In this document: positions 28,774 through 38,479 of the stretch, piece after piece
Numbering within the stretch: position 1 is the stretch's first letter
Layout: each line of letters begins with the position of its first letter
Source of the DNA: Thalassospiraceae bacterium LMO-JJ14
GTDB lineage: Bacteria; Pseudomonadota; Alphaproteobacteria; Rhodospirillales; Casp-alpha2
Assembly: GCA_021555105.2 (NCBI GenBank)
Contig: CP134604.1
Location: forward strand, 620,001 to 684,000
DNA: 64,000 nucleotides
Direction: 5' to 3'
Notes under the pieces: generated by a model
Database searches by the model: none
The model's input: the letters and a program-made list of their open reading frames with translations, nothing else
What the model was told of the DNA's origin: nothing
Made by a program: the position numbers and the translations under genes

Positions 28774-30141
28774 GTGAGCGAGAAGTCCACGGGCGCGACG
28801 CCCGTCCATCTGATAGCTGAAACCGCATTCGAAGAATGGTGTGCCGGCGCGCCGGCCTCTGCCAAGGCCTGGGCGGCGGCCAATGCCTTCAAAGGGGCTG
28901 CGGGCAAACACCTTGTGGTGCCGGATGAAGGCGGAACGATCGGGGCGGTGCTTGTGGGCACCTCCGATCCTGTTTCACTTTGGGACACCGGGGCTCTGGC
29001 CAAGGCGTTGCCGGCGGGAAATTACGCGCTCGCGGATGATCTGAGTGCTGACGTTGCCGGACAGGCGATGCTCGGCTGGCTTTTGGGATCGTATGAGTTC
29101 GACCGCTATAAACCGCCGGCACCGGTGCCCGCCACCCTGCGGCATCCGCAAGGGATCGACGCGGCCCGCATCACGGCAATTGCCGATGCGACCAGATTGG
29201 TGCGTGATCTCGTGAACACGCCGGCCAACGATATGGGGCCGGCAGCACTGGCCGATGCGGCAAAGGCCCTTGCCGATCAATTCGGCGCAGATTGCCATGT
29301 CACCGTTGGCGAAGATCTTTTGCGCGAAAACTACCCGGCCATTCATGCTGTCGGCCGCGCCGCTACCGATGCGCCGAGGCTGATCGAATTAACCTGGGGC
29401 GATCCAGCAAATCCGACCGTTGCCCTGGTCGGCAAGGGTGTGTGCTTCGATTCCGGTGGCCTCGACATCAAGCCGGCTGCGGGCATGAAGCTGATGAAAA
29501 AGGATATGGGAGGATCCGCGCACGTGCTTGGCATCGCGCACTGCATCATGGCGCTGGGGATCAAGGTACATTTGAAGGTTTTGGTGCCGGCCGTCGAAAA
29601 TGCGATCTCGGGGAATGCCATGCGGCCATTGGATGTGGTCCGGACCCGGGCGGGGATAACGATTGAAATCGGCAATACGGACGCCGAGGGCCGGGTCATT
29701 CTTGCCGACGCCCTGACCCGCGCCGGTGAGGCAAATCCCGATCTGGTGATCGATTTCGCGACGCTCACGGGGGCGGCGCGTGTCGCGCTGGGGACCGAAC
29801 TGCCGGCACTTTTCTGCAACGACGATGCTTTCGCGGCCGAGATTCTTGATGCCGGGACAGAAGTCTCCGACCCGTTGTGGCGCATGCCGCTTTGGCCCGG
29901 TTACCGGAAAATGATTGAAGGCAAGGTTGCCGACATCACCAACTCACCTGAAGGCGGTTATGCCGGCGCCATTACGGCGGCATTGTTCCTTGAGCGGTTT
30001 GCCCCGTCAGCATCGAAGTGGGCGCATATTGACGTTATGGCATGGAACGTATCGTCGAAACCCGGGCGTCCCGAGGGTGGTGAGGCGATGGGCATGCGCG
30101 CCTTCGCCGAAATGCTTGAGCGGAAATACGGGCGGGCCTGA
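28774..30141 (+). CDS. Leucyl aminopeptidase family protein (M17)
   Basis: A 455-residue cytosolic metallo-aminopeptidase. The M17 signatures are KGVCFDSGGLDIKP (metal lysine and aspartate) and NTDAEGR. GTG at 28774 is chosen because AAGGAG lies 6 bases upstream. It releases amino-terminal residues from peptides. A MarR regulator starts 26 bases downstream. Confidence 0.93.
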   Translation: MSEKSTGATPVHLIAETAFEEWCAGAPASAKAWAAANAFKGAAGKHLVVPDEGGTIGAVLVGTSDPVSLWDTGALAKALPAGNYALADDLSADVAGQAMLGWLLGSYEFDRYKPPAPVPATLRHPQGIDAARITAIADATRLVRDLVNTPANDMGPAALADAAKALADQFGADCHVTVGEDLLRENYPAIHAVGRAATDAPRLIELTWGDPANPTVALVGKGVCFDSGGLDIKPAAGMKLMKKDMGGSAHVLGIAHCIMALGIKVHLKVLVPAVENAISGNAMRPLDVVRTRAGITIEIGNTDAEGRVILADALTRAGEANPDLVIDFATLTGAARVALGTELPALFCNDDAFAAEILDAGTEVSDPLWRMPLWPGYRKMIEGKVADITNSPEGGYAGAITAALFLERFAPSASKWAHIDVMAWNVSSKPGRPEGGEAMGMRAFAEMLERKYGRA

Positions 30142-30167
30142 GCGGTTGCGGAGGCCAGTGAAGCGCG

Positions 30168-30548
30168 ATGAGCCTTGAGCTTTCAGATTTGCAGGCACTC
30201 GACATCTGGCGCCGTGCTCTCGTTGCCAGTGTCCGGCACGATGCGCCGGATCTCTCGGCGCGGCAAATGTCGCTTTTGTTGAGCGTTTACCTGACACCGC
30301 CACCGCATACCATCCGCGGGCTGGCGGCGCACCTTAATGTAACCAAGCCGGTCATCACCCGCGCCGTTGACCGTCTCGCAGAGCTGGGAATGGTGCGTCG
30401 TAAAACCGATACTCTGGACCGGCGCAGCGTGCTGTTGCAGCGGACAGTCAAAGGGTCGGTATTCTTAAGGGAATATGCGGAACTGATCGTCGCCGCGGCA
30501 AACGGCAAAACCGAAGGCGACGCCAGCGGCCTGCCGCCCCGGTATTGA
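30168..30548 (+). CDS. MarR-family regulator
   Basis: A 126-residue winged-helix protein. The DNA-binding segment is IRGLAAHLNVTKPVITRAVDRLAELGMVRRK, followed by the wing DTLDRRSVLLQRT. It is shorter than typical MarR proteins. It follows the aminopeptidase in the same direction. Confidence 0.85.
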   Translation: MSLELSDLQALDIWRRALVASVRHDAPDLSARQMSLLLSVYLTPPPHTIRGLAAHLNVTKPVITRAVDRLAELGMVRRKTDTLDRRSVLLQRTVKGSVFLREYAELIVAAANGKTEGDASGLPPRY

Positions 30549-30552
30549 GCCG

Positions 30553-31575
30553 TTAGCCTGCGGTGCGGGTCTGCGCCAATGGCGTCCGGTAGCGCCTCAG
30601 ATACGTCGGCAAGATGGCTTCTGCGGGCGTCGCGGCAATCCCGAGGTCCGTAAGCCCCGGCAGCGTGCCGCCGGCGACGTTGTCGGTCTGCATGAGGCGT
30701 ATTTGATCGGTGGTCAGCAACGGTTTAGGCAGCTTTTCCAGAAAAAAGGCCTCAATTTCCGCGACCCAGAACGGCACCGGTAAAAGCGCGCGTTTGCGGC
30801 AGGTCGTCTTGAGCACAAGCCGCATGATGTCGGCGAACGAATAGACACTCGGTCCCGTTAGCTCATACGTCTTTCCGGCCGTGCTGTCGACATTCAGGCA
30901 CATGACGATGGCGTCAGCGACGTCGCCGACATATACGGGCTGAAATTTGGGCCCGCCGTCGCCAAGGAAATTAATGCTGAACGGTTTGCCGCCGCCGATG
31001 CTGACGTCTGGAAACGTCGGCGCGCCGATGACCGGCAGAAACGGCGAAATACGGCACAGGCCGGCAAAGGTGTTGAAGAAACTGTCCTCGGGTCCGAAGA
31101 CAACGCTCGGGCGGACGATACGGGCCTGCGGCAATGCCGCCATGACGGCTTCTTCACCCATGGCCTTGGTCCGGGCATATTCGGCGTCGGCATGCTTATT
31201 CGCGCCAAGCGCCGACATATGGACATAGCGTGTGATACCCAGAGAAGCTGCTGTTTCCGCCGCCAGTTTGGCACAATCCACGTGCATCTTCTGGAAAGTG
31301 GACTTGCCGCTCTCATACAGAATGCCGACGAGGTTTACAGCGGCTTCGGCGCCTTCAAGGGCAGCATGTACGCTTTTCGCATCGCCGATATCGGCACCCC
31401 AGGGAATGACCTGGCCGACATCGCCCATGGTACGGAGATATTGGGCTTTTTCCGGATCGCGGCAGGCGGCGCGAACAGTCCAGCCGTTTTTCGCCAGACG
31501 GCGTACAAGATGGCGGCCGATAAAACCGGAAGCCCCGAATACGGTGATGATGCGTCGCTGCGTACTGTTGGCCAT
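30553..31575 (-). CDS. Complex I NDUFA9-like NAD(P)-binding protein
   Basis: A 340-residue extended/atypical SDR. The dinucleotide loop GASGFIGRHLVRRL is at 14-27. The pattern including NLVGILYESGKSTFQKMHVD and YVGDVADAI matches the NDUFA9 subfamily, linked in mitochondria and alphaproteobacteria to respiratory complex I or quinone biosynthesis. It converges on the MarR gene. Confidence 0.9.
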   Translation of the reverse strand: MANSTQRRIITVFGASGFIGRHLVRRLAKNGWTVRAACRDPEKAQYLRTMGDVGQVIPWGADIGDAKSVHAALEGAEAAVNLVGILYESGKSTFQKMHVDCAKLAAETAASLGITRYVHMSALGANKHADAEYARTKAMGEEAVMAALPQARIVRPSVVFGPEDSFFNTFAGLCRISPFLPVIGAPTFPDVSIGGGKPFSINFLGDGGPKFQPVYVGDVADAIVMCLNVDSTAGKTYELTGPSVYSFADIMRLVLKTTCRKRALLPVPFWVAEIEAFFLEKLPKPLLTTDQIRLMQTDNVAGGTLPGLTDLGIAATPAEAILPTYLRRYRTPLAQTRTAG

Positions 31576-31767
31576 GCTTGCATCCTTCTTGATACACTTC
31601 TTGTGCGCTGGAAAAAGAATCAGCTTAATATGGCTTATACCGAGCTTTGCCCATGGTCAACCGGGCCATTTCAAACGATGGGACGGAAACAGGAGACAAC
31701 ATATTGACAAGGTGCCCTGTGAGGACTAATCCCTCCACTTCCGACGCGTGCTTCGGCGCGCACAGGA

Positions 31768-31854
<87 letters not shown>

Positions 31855-31894
31855 TCACCCTCCCGCCTCACGGCACAGGACGGAAGGCAGTCTC

Positions 31895-32536
31895 TTGAGC
31901 CGTCAGACTTACTCAACACCCGTAGAAGTTCATGTCCACCATGGCGATATACCGGCGGACATTGATTTCGGCAGTGCGGTTGCCGTTGATACGGAAACCC
32001 AGGGTCTGAATCTGCAGCGCGATCGGCTTTGCGTTGTGCAGCTTTCAGCGGGGGATGGGGTCTGTCATCTCGTTCAGCTTGCCGCTGATGATTATGCCGC
32101 ACCGAATCTCAAGGCCCTGATGACCGATCCCGCGTTGACCAAGATTTTTCATTTTGCGCGCTTCGATGTCGCGATCATGAAGCGCTGGCTCGGCATCACG
32201 ATCAATCCGGTGTACTGCACCAAGATCGCTTCTAAGCTGGTCCGCACCTACACCGACCGTCACGGCCTCAAGGATGTCACCCGCGAACTGATCGGTATCG
32301 AATTGTCCAAGGCGCAGCAGTCATCCGACTGGGCCGCAGCGGAACTGAGCGAAGCGCAACAGACGTATGCGGCATCGGACGTTCTCAATCTGCATGCTAT
32401 CAGTGAAAAACTCCAGGAGATGCTGGTCCGCGAAGGCCGCGCCGAACTGGCGCAGGCATGCTTCGATTTCCTTGCAACCCGTGCCGATCTGGACCTTTCA
32501 GGCTGGGCCGAGGCGGATATCTTTGCCCACATGTGA
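31895..32536 (+). CDS. Short ribonuclease D-like 3'-5' exonuclease
   Basis: A 213-residue DEDD exonuclease with VAVDTETQGL (Exo I), HFARFDVAIM (Exo II) and YAASDVLNLHAI (Exo III, DEDDy type). It stops after the exonuclease domain and lacks the HRDC domain of E. coli RNase D. TTG at 31895 is chosen with GGAAGG just upstream. It lies 40 bases behind tRNA-Leu, which fits a role in RNA 3' trimming but does not prove it. Confidence 0.88.
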   Translation: MSRQTYSTPVEVHVHHGDIPADIDFGSAVAVDTETQGLNLQRDRLCVVQLSAGDGVCHLVQLAADDYAAPNLKALMTDPALTKIFHFARFDVAIMKRWLGITINPVYCTKIASKLVRTYTDRHGLKDVTRELIGIELSKAQQSSDWAAAELSEAQQTYAASDVLNLHAISEKLQEMLVREGRAELAQACFDFLATRADLDLSGWAEADIFAHM

Positions 32537-32623
32537 TGACGGCCTTCTGTTGAACGATCGTGGTTTGAAGCGCATACTTAGCGAAACCGGCGAACCTTTT
32601 TCAGCGCTGCGTTGGGAGCATTC

Positions 32624-33616
32624 ATGAACGGGATTCCCGCCGAGAAAATCGAAAATGACGATACGCGCCGCGATATAGATGCGGCACGGCAGGTTATTGA
32701 AACCGAAATCAAGGGTCTTAAAATTCTTGCCGATACCATCGGCACGGATGTTGCCCATGCAATTGAAATTCTTGCCTCCGTAACGGGGCGTGTTGTCGTC
32801 ACCGGGATGGGCAAAAGCGGCCATGTTGCGCGCAAGATCGCATCGACGCTGGCGTCGACCGGCACGCCTGCCTTATTTGTGCATCCGGCGGAAGCGTCGC
32901 ATGGCGATCTTGGCATGATTACGCAGGCTGATGCCGTGTTTGCACTTTCCAATTCCGGCGAAACGACGGAATTGGCGGATCTCGTCGATTACTGCAAGCG
33001 CTTTGAAATCCCGCTGATATCCATGACCGGCCGCGCCGACAGCACCCTTTCTGCCGCCGCTGATGCGTCGCTGGTTATACCGCCTGCCGCCGAAGCCTGC
33101 CCGATGGGTCTGGCGCCGACCACGTCGACGACGGTGATGCTGGCGCTTGGCGATGGCATAGCCGTCGCACTACTGGCCAGAAAAGGTTTTTCGAGTGACG
33201 ATTTCCACGCGCTTCATCCGGGCGGCAAGCTTGGCAGGCGGTTGCTCAAGGTCCGCGACATCATGCATGGCGGTGACGAACTACCGGTTATCGGAACGGA
33301 CACGGTGATGTCGGAAGCACTGATCGAAATGACGACGAAAGGTTTTGGCTGCGTCGGGGTCATTGATACCAAGGGCAATCTGGCCGGCATCCTTACCGAC
33401 GGGGATTTGCGCCGCCATATGAGCGACGACCTGACGATGAAACCGGTGACCGAGGTCATGACGGTCGGTGCCAAGACGCTGCAGCCGGAAATACTGGCCA
33501 GCGAAGCGCTGCATTTCATGAATGAATACAAGATCACCAACGTTTTCGTGGTGGCGGATAAGAAGCCCGTCGGCGTTCTGCATATCCACGACTGCTTGAG
33601 GGCCGGGGTCGCTTGA
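32624..33616 (+). CDS. kdsD: Arabinose-5-phosphate isomerase (KdsD/KpsF)
   Basis: A 330-residue enzyme converting ribulose-5-phosphate to arabinose-5-phosphate, the first step to Kdo of lipopolysaccharide. A SIS domain (TGMGKSGHVARKIA; EASHGDLGM; the ALSNSGETTEL loop) is followed by two CBS motifs. ATG at 32624 has GGGAG 6 bases upstream. It heads a run of LPS export genes (lptC, lptA, lptB). Confidence 0.95.
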   Translation: MNGIPAEKIENDDTRRDIDAARQVIETEIKGLKILADTIGTDVAHAIEILASVTGRVVVTGMGKSGHVARKIASTLASTGTPALFVHPAEASHGDLGMITQADAVFALSNSGETTELADLVDYCKRFEIPLISMTGRADSTLSAAADASLVIPPAAEACPMGLAPTTSTTVMLALGDGIAVALLARKGFSSDDFHALHPGGKLGRRLLKVRDIMHGGDELPVIGTDTVMSEALIEMTTKGFGCVGVIDTKGNLAGILTDGDLRRHMSDDLTMKPVTEVMTVGAKTLQPEILASEALHFMNEYKITNVFVVADKKPVGVLHIHDCLRAGVA

Positions 33617-33645
33617 TGCGGCACTTTTGATTGAGCAGAGGCACA

Positions 33646-34335
33646 ATGGCTCCTGCGACACAAAACGGTCTGGAATTGGAAGGACGCAAGCGCGGCGGAG
33701 ATTTAGGATTCGAATCCCGCGGGCCAAGGCGTCATACGGCATCGTATTCCCATTTTGTCCGGGCCATGAAGTTTCTGTTGCCGGCCATCGCGCTGTTGCT
33801 GATCGGACTGATCATCGCCTGGCCGCACATTCAGGTATCGAACAGCAAGTTCCGGATCGGTTTTGCCGATCTGACGGTCAAGGAAGCAGACGATCCGAGC
33901 ATGCTGAATCCGCGCTATATTGGCGCCGATGACGATGACCAGCCTTATTCCGTGACGGCTGAAATTGCCCGACGCCTGTCGGCGACAGGCAGCGTCATCG
34001 AATTGGACAGTCCGAAAGCGGATATTCTTCTTGAAGACGGGACCTGGCTGGTTTTGACGGCGCGGCGGGGGATCTATGGCCGTGATGCGGAATCCCTCAA
34101 TCTTGTGGGCTCGGTCGTGCTTTATCACGACACCGGTTACGAATTCTTAACCGAGAAGGCGAAGATTGACCTTGAGAAGAGCTCTGCCGAGGGCGACCAA
34201 CCGATTCGGGGGCAGGGGCCGTTCGGCAATCTGCAGGCCGAAGGCTTCCGCCTTGTGGACAAGGGCAAGACAATATACTTCACCGGCAAAAGCAAACTTG
34301 TGATTTACCCGGGGGCGGGACAAAGGGACCCATGA
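33646..34335 (+). CDS. lptC: LPS export protein LptC
   Basis: A 229-residue bitopic protein. One membrane helix is at about residues 43-60 (LLPAIALLLIGLIIAWP), followed by a periplasmic beta-jellyroll of the LptC type that passes LPS from LptBFG to LptA. The sequence is divergent, as usual in alphaproteobacteria; position between kdsD and lptA supports the call. The stop overlaps the lptA start. Confidence 0.87.
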   Translation: MAPATQNGLELEGRKRGGDLGFESRGPRRHTASYSHFVRAMKFLLPAIALLLIGLIIAWPHIQVSNSKFRIGFADLTVKEADDPSMLNPRYIGADDDDQPYSVTAEIARRLSATGSVIELDSPKADILLEDGTWLVLTARRGIYGRDAESLNLVGSVVLYHDTGYEFLTEKAKIDLEKSSAEGDQPIRGQGPFGNLQAEGFRLVDKGKTIYFTGKSKLVIYPGAGQRDP

Positions 34336-35225
34336 AAGCACCCATGAAGCGCAGCTTTTACAGAAACGGATCCGGTCGTGAAAATCACGGGCGTCGACGC
34401 ACCATGCCGCTGATGGATTTTGCATGCGTTATCGTTTGTATGACCGCCCTGCTAAATACCCCTGATGCGCTTGCCCAAAGCCTGAGCCTGGGAGGTGTCG
34501 CCGGGGATCAACCGATTGAGGTGTATGCCCAGGACGGCATCGAATGGCAACAGGACGGCAATCTTTTTGTGGCCCGTGGCGATGCCCGGGCTGTGCGCGG
34601 TGAAGTGGAAGTGCTAAGCGACGAGTTGCGCGCGCATTACCGCGAGACCGCATCCGGTCAATCCGAGGTCTGGCGCCTCGATGCGCTCGGTAACGTCCGT
34701 ATCGTGTCGAACAGCGAAACCGCTTACGGTGACCGGGCCATCTATAATGCCGATCAGAAGGTTCTGGTCGTCGATGGCAAGAGCCCCCGGCTTGTGTCCG
34801 GTCAGGACACGCTCAGTGCGTCACAGCAGCTTGAGTACTGGGAGTTGAAGAAATACGCCGTGGCGCGCGGAGATGCAGTGGCGTCGCGTGACAAGAAGAA
34901 GGTCTTCGCCGACGTTCTGGTGGCTCATCTTCGACCCGATGATAAAGGGAATACCCGCGTCTACCGGGTTGATGCTTACGACAATGTCCGTATCCGCACC
35001 GAGCGTGAAACAGCGACGGGAGACCGTGGCGTTTATAATGTGGAAAGTGGTATCGCAACCCTGACCGGTCGGGTTAGACTGGTGCGTGACGATAATGTAC
35101 TGCGGGGCTGTCGCGCCCAGGTCAATCTCAACACGGGCATCAGCCAGCTGTTTGCCTGCTCGAGCGATCAAGGAACAGGACGTGTTCAGGGGAGTTTCAT
35201 CCCCAAAAACCGCAGCAACAACTGA
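34332..35225 (+). CDS. lptA: LPS transport periplasmic protein LptA
   Basis: A 297-residue OstA-like protein with signal sequence (about 1-48, ending ALAQS; the long amino end suggests an internal start may be used, for example the M at residue 25). Repeating strands (QPIEVYAQDGIEW; TATGDRGVYNVESGIATLTG) form the jellyroll that bridges the periplasm. It overlaps lptC by 4 bases. Confidence 0.9.
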   Translation: MKAPMKRSFYRNGSGRENHGRRRTMPLMDFACVIVCMTALLNTPDALAQSLSLGGVAGDQPIEVYAQDGIEWQQDGNLFVARGDARAVRGEVEVLSDELRAHYRETASGQSEVWRLDALGNVRIVSNSETAYGDRAIYNADQKVLVVDGKSPRLVSGQDTLSASQQLEYWELKKYAVARGDAVASRDKKKVFADVLVAHLRPDDKGNTRVYRVDAYDNVRIRTERETATGDRGVYNVESGIATLTGRVRLVRDDNVLRGCRAQVNLNTGISQLFACSSDQGTGRVQGSFIPKNRSNN

Positions 35226-35265
35226 TAACGGTGCAAGCAAAGCACCGGCGCCTGGAAGGAAGATA

Positions 35266-36084
35266 ATGAGCGACGACTTCGAACGGATCGGAAGAGAACT
35301 CTCGGACGGTGGGGGTGCGCAAATGCATAAGCGCAAGAAACCCCGTCTGATCGCAGAGAGTGAACGCGGTCTTTATGCCCTCAATATTGGCAAGCGCTTC
35401 AAGAAGCGCCCGGTCGTCCGCAGTGTCAGCCTTGAGGTCCATCGCGGTGAGGTCGTCGGTCTTCTGGGCCCCAACGGTGCCGGCAAGACAACCTGCTTTT
35501 ACATGATTACCGGCCTGATTCAGCCCGACATGGGCAATATTGTACTCGACGGCAACGACATCACGGACTTGCCCATGTATCGGCGTGCCCGGCTGGGCAT
35601 CGGGTATCTGCCGCAGGAAGCATCCATTTTCCGGGGCCTCAGCGTTGAGAGCAATATCCGCGCCGTGCTTGAAGTGGTGGAAAAAAGCCGTGAACGTCGC
35701 GAAGCGATCCTGGATGCGTTGCTGGCGGAATTCTCGATTACTCACTTGCGCCGGGCGCCTGCCCTCGCCCTTTCGGGCGGTGAGCGACGCCGTGTCGAAA
35801 TCGCCCGCGCGCTCGCATCCAACCCGCATTTTGTACTGCTCGACGAGCCCTTCGCCGGTATCGACCCGATAGCTGTCGGCGATATCCGCGAACTTGTAGC
35901 GCATCTCAAGGATCGCGGTATTGGGGTTTTGATTACCGATCACAATGTTCGCGAAACACTGGATGTGATCGACCGGGCCTATATCATTCATGATGGGATG
36001 ATGCTGATGGAAGGGGTGCCATCGGATATCGTCGGCAATGCGGACGTGCGGCGCGTCTATCTGGGTGACCGCTTCTCTCTTTGA
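35266..36084 (+). CDS. lptB: LPS export ABC transporter ATPase LptB
   Basis: A 272-residue ABC ATPase powering LPS extraction. Walker A GPNGAGKTT, signature LSGGERRR, Walker B VLLDEPFAGID and the switch histidine in ITDHNVRET are all intact. It carries about 30 extra amino-terminal residues compared with E. coli LptB. ATG at 35266 has GGAAGGA just upstream; the open frame before it overlaps lptA and is not used. Confidence 0.96.
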   Translation: MSDDFERIGRELSDGGGAQMHKRKKPRLIAESERGLYALNIGKRFKKRPVVRSVSLEVHRGEVVGLLGPNGAGKTTCFYMITGLIQPDMGNIVLDGNDITDLPMYRRARLGIGYLPQEASIFRGLSVESNIRAVLEVVEKSRERREAILDALLAEFSITHLRRAPALALSGGERRRVEIARALASNPHFVLLDEPFAGIDPIAVGDIRELVAHLKDRGIGVLITDHNVRETLDVIDRAYIIHDGMMLMEGVPSDIVGNADVRRVYLGDRFSL

Positions 36085-36105
36085 CGTCATGGACAGGAGG
36101 CGCCC

Positions 36106-37596
36106 ATGGTGATGTCGCCTCGCCTTGAACAGCGGCTAGGCCAGTCGCTGGTCATGACGCCGCAATTGCAGCAGGCCATCAAGCTGCTGCAACTTTCCAA
36201 TCTGGAACTCTCTGAGTTTGTCGAAAGCGAGTTGGAGACAAATCCGCTATTGGAGCGCGATGAAGCCGCGCCGGCGGATACGCCTGAGCGTGAAAATGAC
36301 AGCGATGGCGATTTCGAGGATGCGCCTGGCCTGGATGATCTGAATCTCGGCGAGCCGGCTGAAAGTGAAATGACGACGGTCGGTGAACTGGATGCCGACT
36401 TGGGTGGCGCCTTTGAAGACGGGCTGGTTACGGTCGGAGAGTATTCCAGTCTTCCCGAATCCGGTGGCTATGATCCTGATCTGCCGGGCCTGGAGGAAAC
36501 CCTGGCCGAGACCCAGACGCTTCGCGGCTATCTCGACCAGCAACTGGGAATGGCGCACTTGTCCGCCGAGGATACACTGATCGCGGCTTACTTGATCGAT
36601 CAGGTCGAAGACAGCGGATACCTGGGAGCGCCGCTTGAAGAGGCCGCGGAAGTGCTGGGTGCCCCGTTTGCAGACATTGAAAGGGTGCTGGCTGTTTTGC
36701 AGGGCTTCGAGCCGACAGGCGTGTTCGCTCGCGATCTTGCGGAATGCCTTGCGCTACAACTTAAGGAGAAGGACCGCTTCGATCCGGCGATGCAGACGTT
36801 CGTTGAAAACCTCGATCTTGTTGCTGCCAGGGAATTCTCAAAACTGGCAAACCTGTGCGGCGTCGATGCCGAGGACATCACCGACATGCTCGCCGAGCTT
36901 CGTGAGCTTGATCCGAAGCCCGGTCTGTCGTTCGCCGTGCAGACGGCGGAACCGATCATTCCTGACGTGATCATGGTCCGGCATCCGAAAGGCGGCTGGA
37001 TGGTCGAACTGAATTCGGAAACCCTGCCGCGTGTTCTGGTGAATTCCACCTATCATGCCCGGGTCCAGAAAACACCGATGAGCAAGGAAGACCGCAAGTA
37101 TCTGGCGGAACAGTTTCAGTCCGCGAACTGGCTGGTGCGGGCCCTGCATCAGCGCGCCACGACGATTCTCAAGGTATCTTCGGAAATCGTGCGCCGTCAG
37201 GATGCTTTCTTCAAAAAAGGCATCGCACACCTGAAACCGATGGTATTGCGCGACGTCGCCGATGAAATCGAAATGCACGAAAGCACCGTCAGTCGTGTGA
37301 CGTCGAACAAGTACATCGTCACGCCGCGCGGCATTTTCGAGCTCAAGTATTTTTTCTCGTCCTCGATCGGCGCTACCGATGGCGGCGATGCGCATTCCGC
37401 CGAATCGGTGCGCTATCGCATCAAGGAATTGATCGATGCGGAGGATCCGAAAAAGATTCTTTCCGATGATAAACTGGTTAAGCTGCTGGTTGCCGACGGC
37501 TATGACATCGCCCGGCGCACGGTGGCTAAGTACCGGGAATCCCTCAAAATAGGCTCATCCGTTGAACGGCGCCGGCAAAAAGCACCGCCAAAGTGA
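36106..37596 (+). CDS. rpoN: RNA polymerase sigma-54 factor
   Basis: A 496-residue sigma-54. Region I is glutamine/leucine-rich (LVMTPQLQQAIKLLQLSNLEL), an acidic linker follows (about 50-130), then the core-binding part and the RpoN box ARRTVAKYRESLKI near the end that reads the -24 element. It sits 21 bases after lptB, the usual order, and is followed by a terminator. Confidence 0.97.
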   Translation: MVMSPRLEQRLGQSLVMTPQLQQAIKLLQLSNLELSEFVESELETNPLLERDEAAPADTPERENDSDGDFEDAPGLDDLNLGEPAESEMTTVGELDADLGGAFEDGLVTVGEYSSLPESGGYDPDLPGLEETLAETQTLRGYLDQQLGMAHLSAEDTLIAAYLIDQVEDSGYLGAPLEEAAEVLGAPFADIERVLAVLQGFEPTGVFARDLAECLALQLKEKDRFDPAMQTFVENLDLVAAREFSKLANLCGVDAEDITDMLAELRELDPKPGLSFAVQTAEPIIPDVIMVRHPKGGWMVELNSETLPRVLVNSTYHARVQKTPMSKEDRKYLAEQFQSANWLVRALHQRATTILKVSSEIVRRQDAFFKKGIAHLKPMVLRDVADEIEMHESTVSRVTSNKYIVTPRGIFELKYFFSSSIGATDGGDAHSAESVRYRIKELIDAEDPKKILSDDKLVKLLVADGYDIARRTVAKYRESLKIGSSVERRRQKAPPK

Positions 37597-37605
37597 TCCG
37601 TGAAT

Positions 37606-37634
37606 AGGTCCGGAACCGGACCTCTTGTTTTATT
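37606..37634 (+). terminator. Rho-independent terminator after rpoN
   Basis: AGGTCCGG-AA-CCGGACCT is a perfect palindrome at 37606-37623 followed by CTTGTTTTATT, 9 bases after the rpoN stop. Confidence 0.8.
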
Positions 37635-37694
37635 CCTTGTGATGACATTTTACACGAACCGCAGTATCATCGGCCAATGATACAGCTTCACGTA

Positions 37695-37723
37695 TTGACT
37701 TCGCGGGGCCATCTCACTAGGGT
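37695..37723 (+). promoter_or_regulatory. Possible sigma-70 promoter for hpf
   Basis: TTGACT (37695-37700), a 17-base spacer and TAGGGT (37718-37723) lie about 100 bases before hpf, after the rpoN terminator. The -10 match is modest. Confidence 0.35.
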
Positions 37724-37824
37724 CCGCCCACCGTCTGCTGAGGGGCCGTTTGGCGCACCATTCTGTTCCATGGACTGGTTGGAAGAAATTAAAAAAATCA
37801 AACACTTAGAGGCATAATCCAGAC

Positions 37825-38409
37825 ATGGAAATCTCCGTTTCCGGTAAGCATGTTGATGTTGGTGATGCGTTTCGCGAGTACGCTGAAGATCAGCTGACAG
37901 ATTCAGTCACTAAATATTTCGATCAGGCGATAGATGCGCATGTCACGGTTTCTCGTGAGGGATCGATGATGCATGTGGATATCTCGGTCCACCCCGGACC
38001 GCGCGGTATGGTCGTGCAGGGCCGTGGTGAAGCCGCCGAAGCCTATCCGGCATTTGATGCCGCACTTGCGCGGATTGCCAAGCAGCTGCGCCGATACAAA
38101 CGCCGACTTATCGGTGATCAGCGCCGCCGTGCGGCCAATGACGATGTGGTCCTGGCTCAGCAGTATGTGATTCAGGCGGACAGTGGCGAGGAAGAGGTTG
38201 CGGTTGACGAACAACCGATCATCGTCGCTGAAATGCAGACCGATATCGCGACCCTTTCCGTCAGTGAAGCGGTCATGCACATGGATCTGGCAGACCTGCC
38301 CGTTTTGATGTTCCGCAACGTCAAAACCAATGCTTTGAGTGTGGTTTACCACAGAAAAGACGGAAATATCGGCTGGATTGATCCATCGCCGAGCGGTGAG
38401 TCGGACTAG
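37825..38409 (+). CDS. hpf: Long ribosome hibernation-promoting factor
   Basis: A 194-residue long-form HPF/RaiA. The amino-terminal sigma-54-modulation domain (ISVSGKHVDVGDAFREYAEDQL) binds the 30S decoding centre, and the C-terminal dimerisation domain (LPVLMFRNVKTNALSVVYHRKDG) makes 100S ribosomes. Its place between rpoN and ptsN is conserved in proteobacteria. Confidence 0.95.
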   Translation: MEISVSGKHVDVGDAFREYAEDQLTDSVTKYFDQAIDAHVTVSREGSMMHVDISVHPGPRGMVVQGRGEAAEAYPAFDAALARIAKQLRRYKRRLIGDQRRRAANDDVVLAQQYVIQADSGEEEVAVDEQPIIVAEMQTDIATLSVSEAVMHMDLADLPVLMFRNVKTNALSVVYHRKDGNIGWIDPSPSGESD

Positions 38410-38479
38410 AAGCAAGCAAGGCCCATAAGAGGGCCGGCCTGAAGGCCAGTGAATAGCAAGTGTTGGACAGGAAGAGACA

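Noticed and set aside
37735-37770. Sigma-54 promoter upstream of hpf
   Set aside because: TTTGGCGCACCATTCTG only loosely resembles the -24/-12 consensus and lacks the GC at -12.
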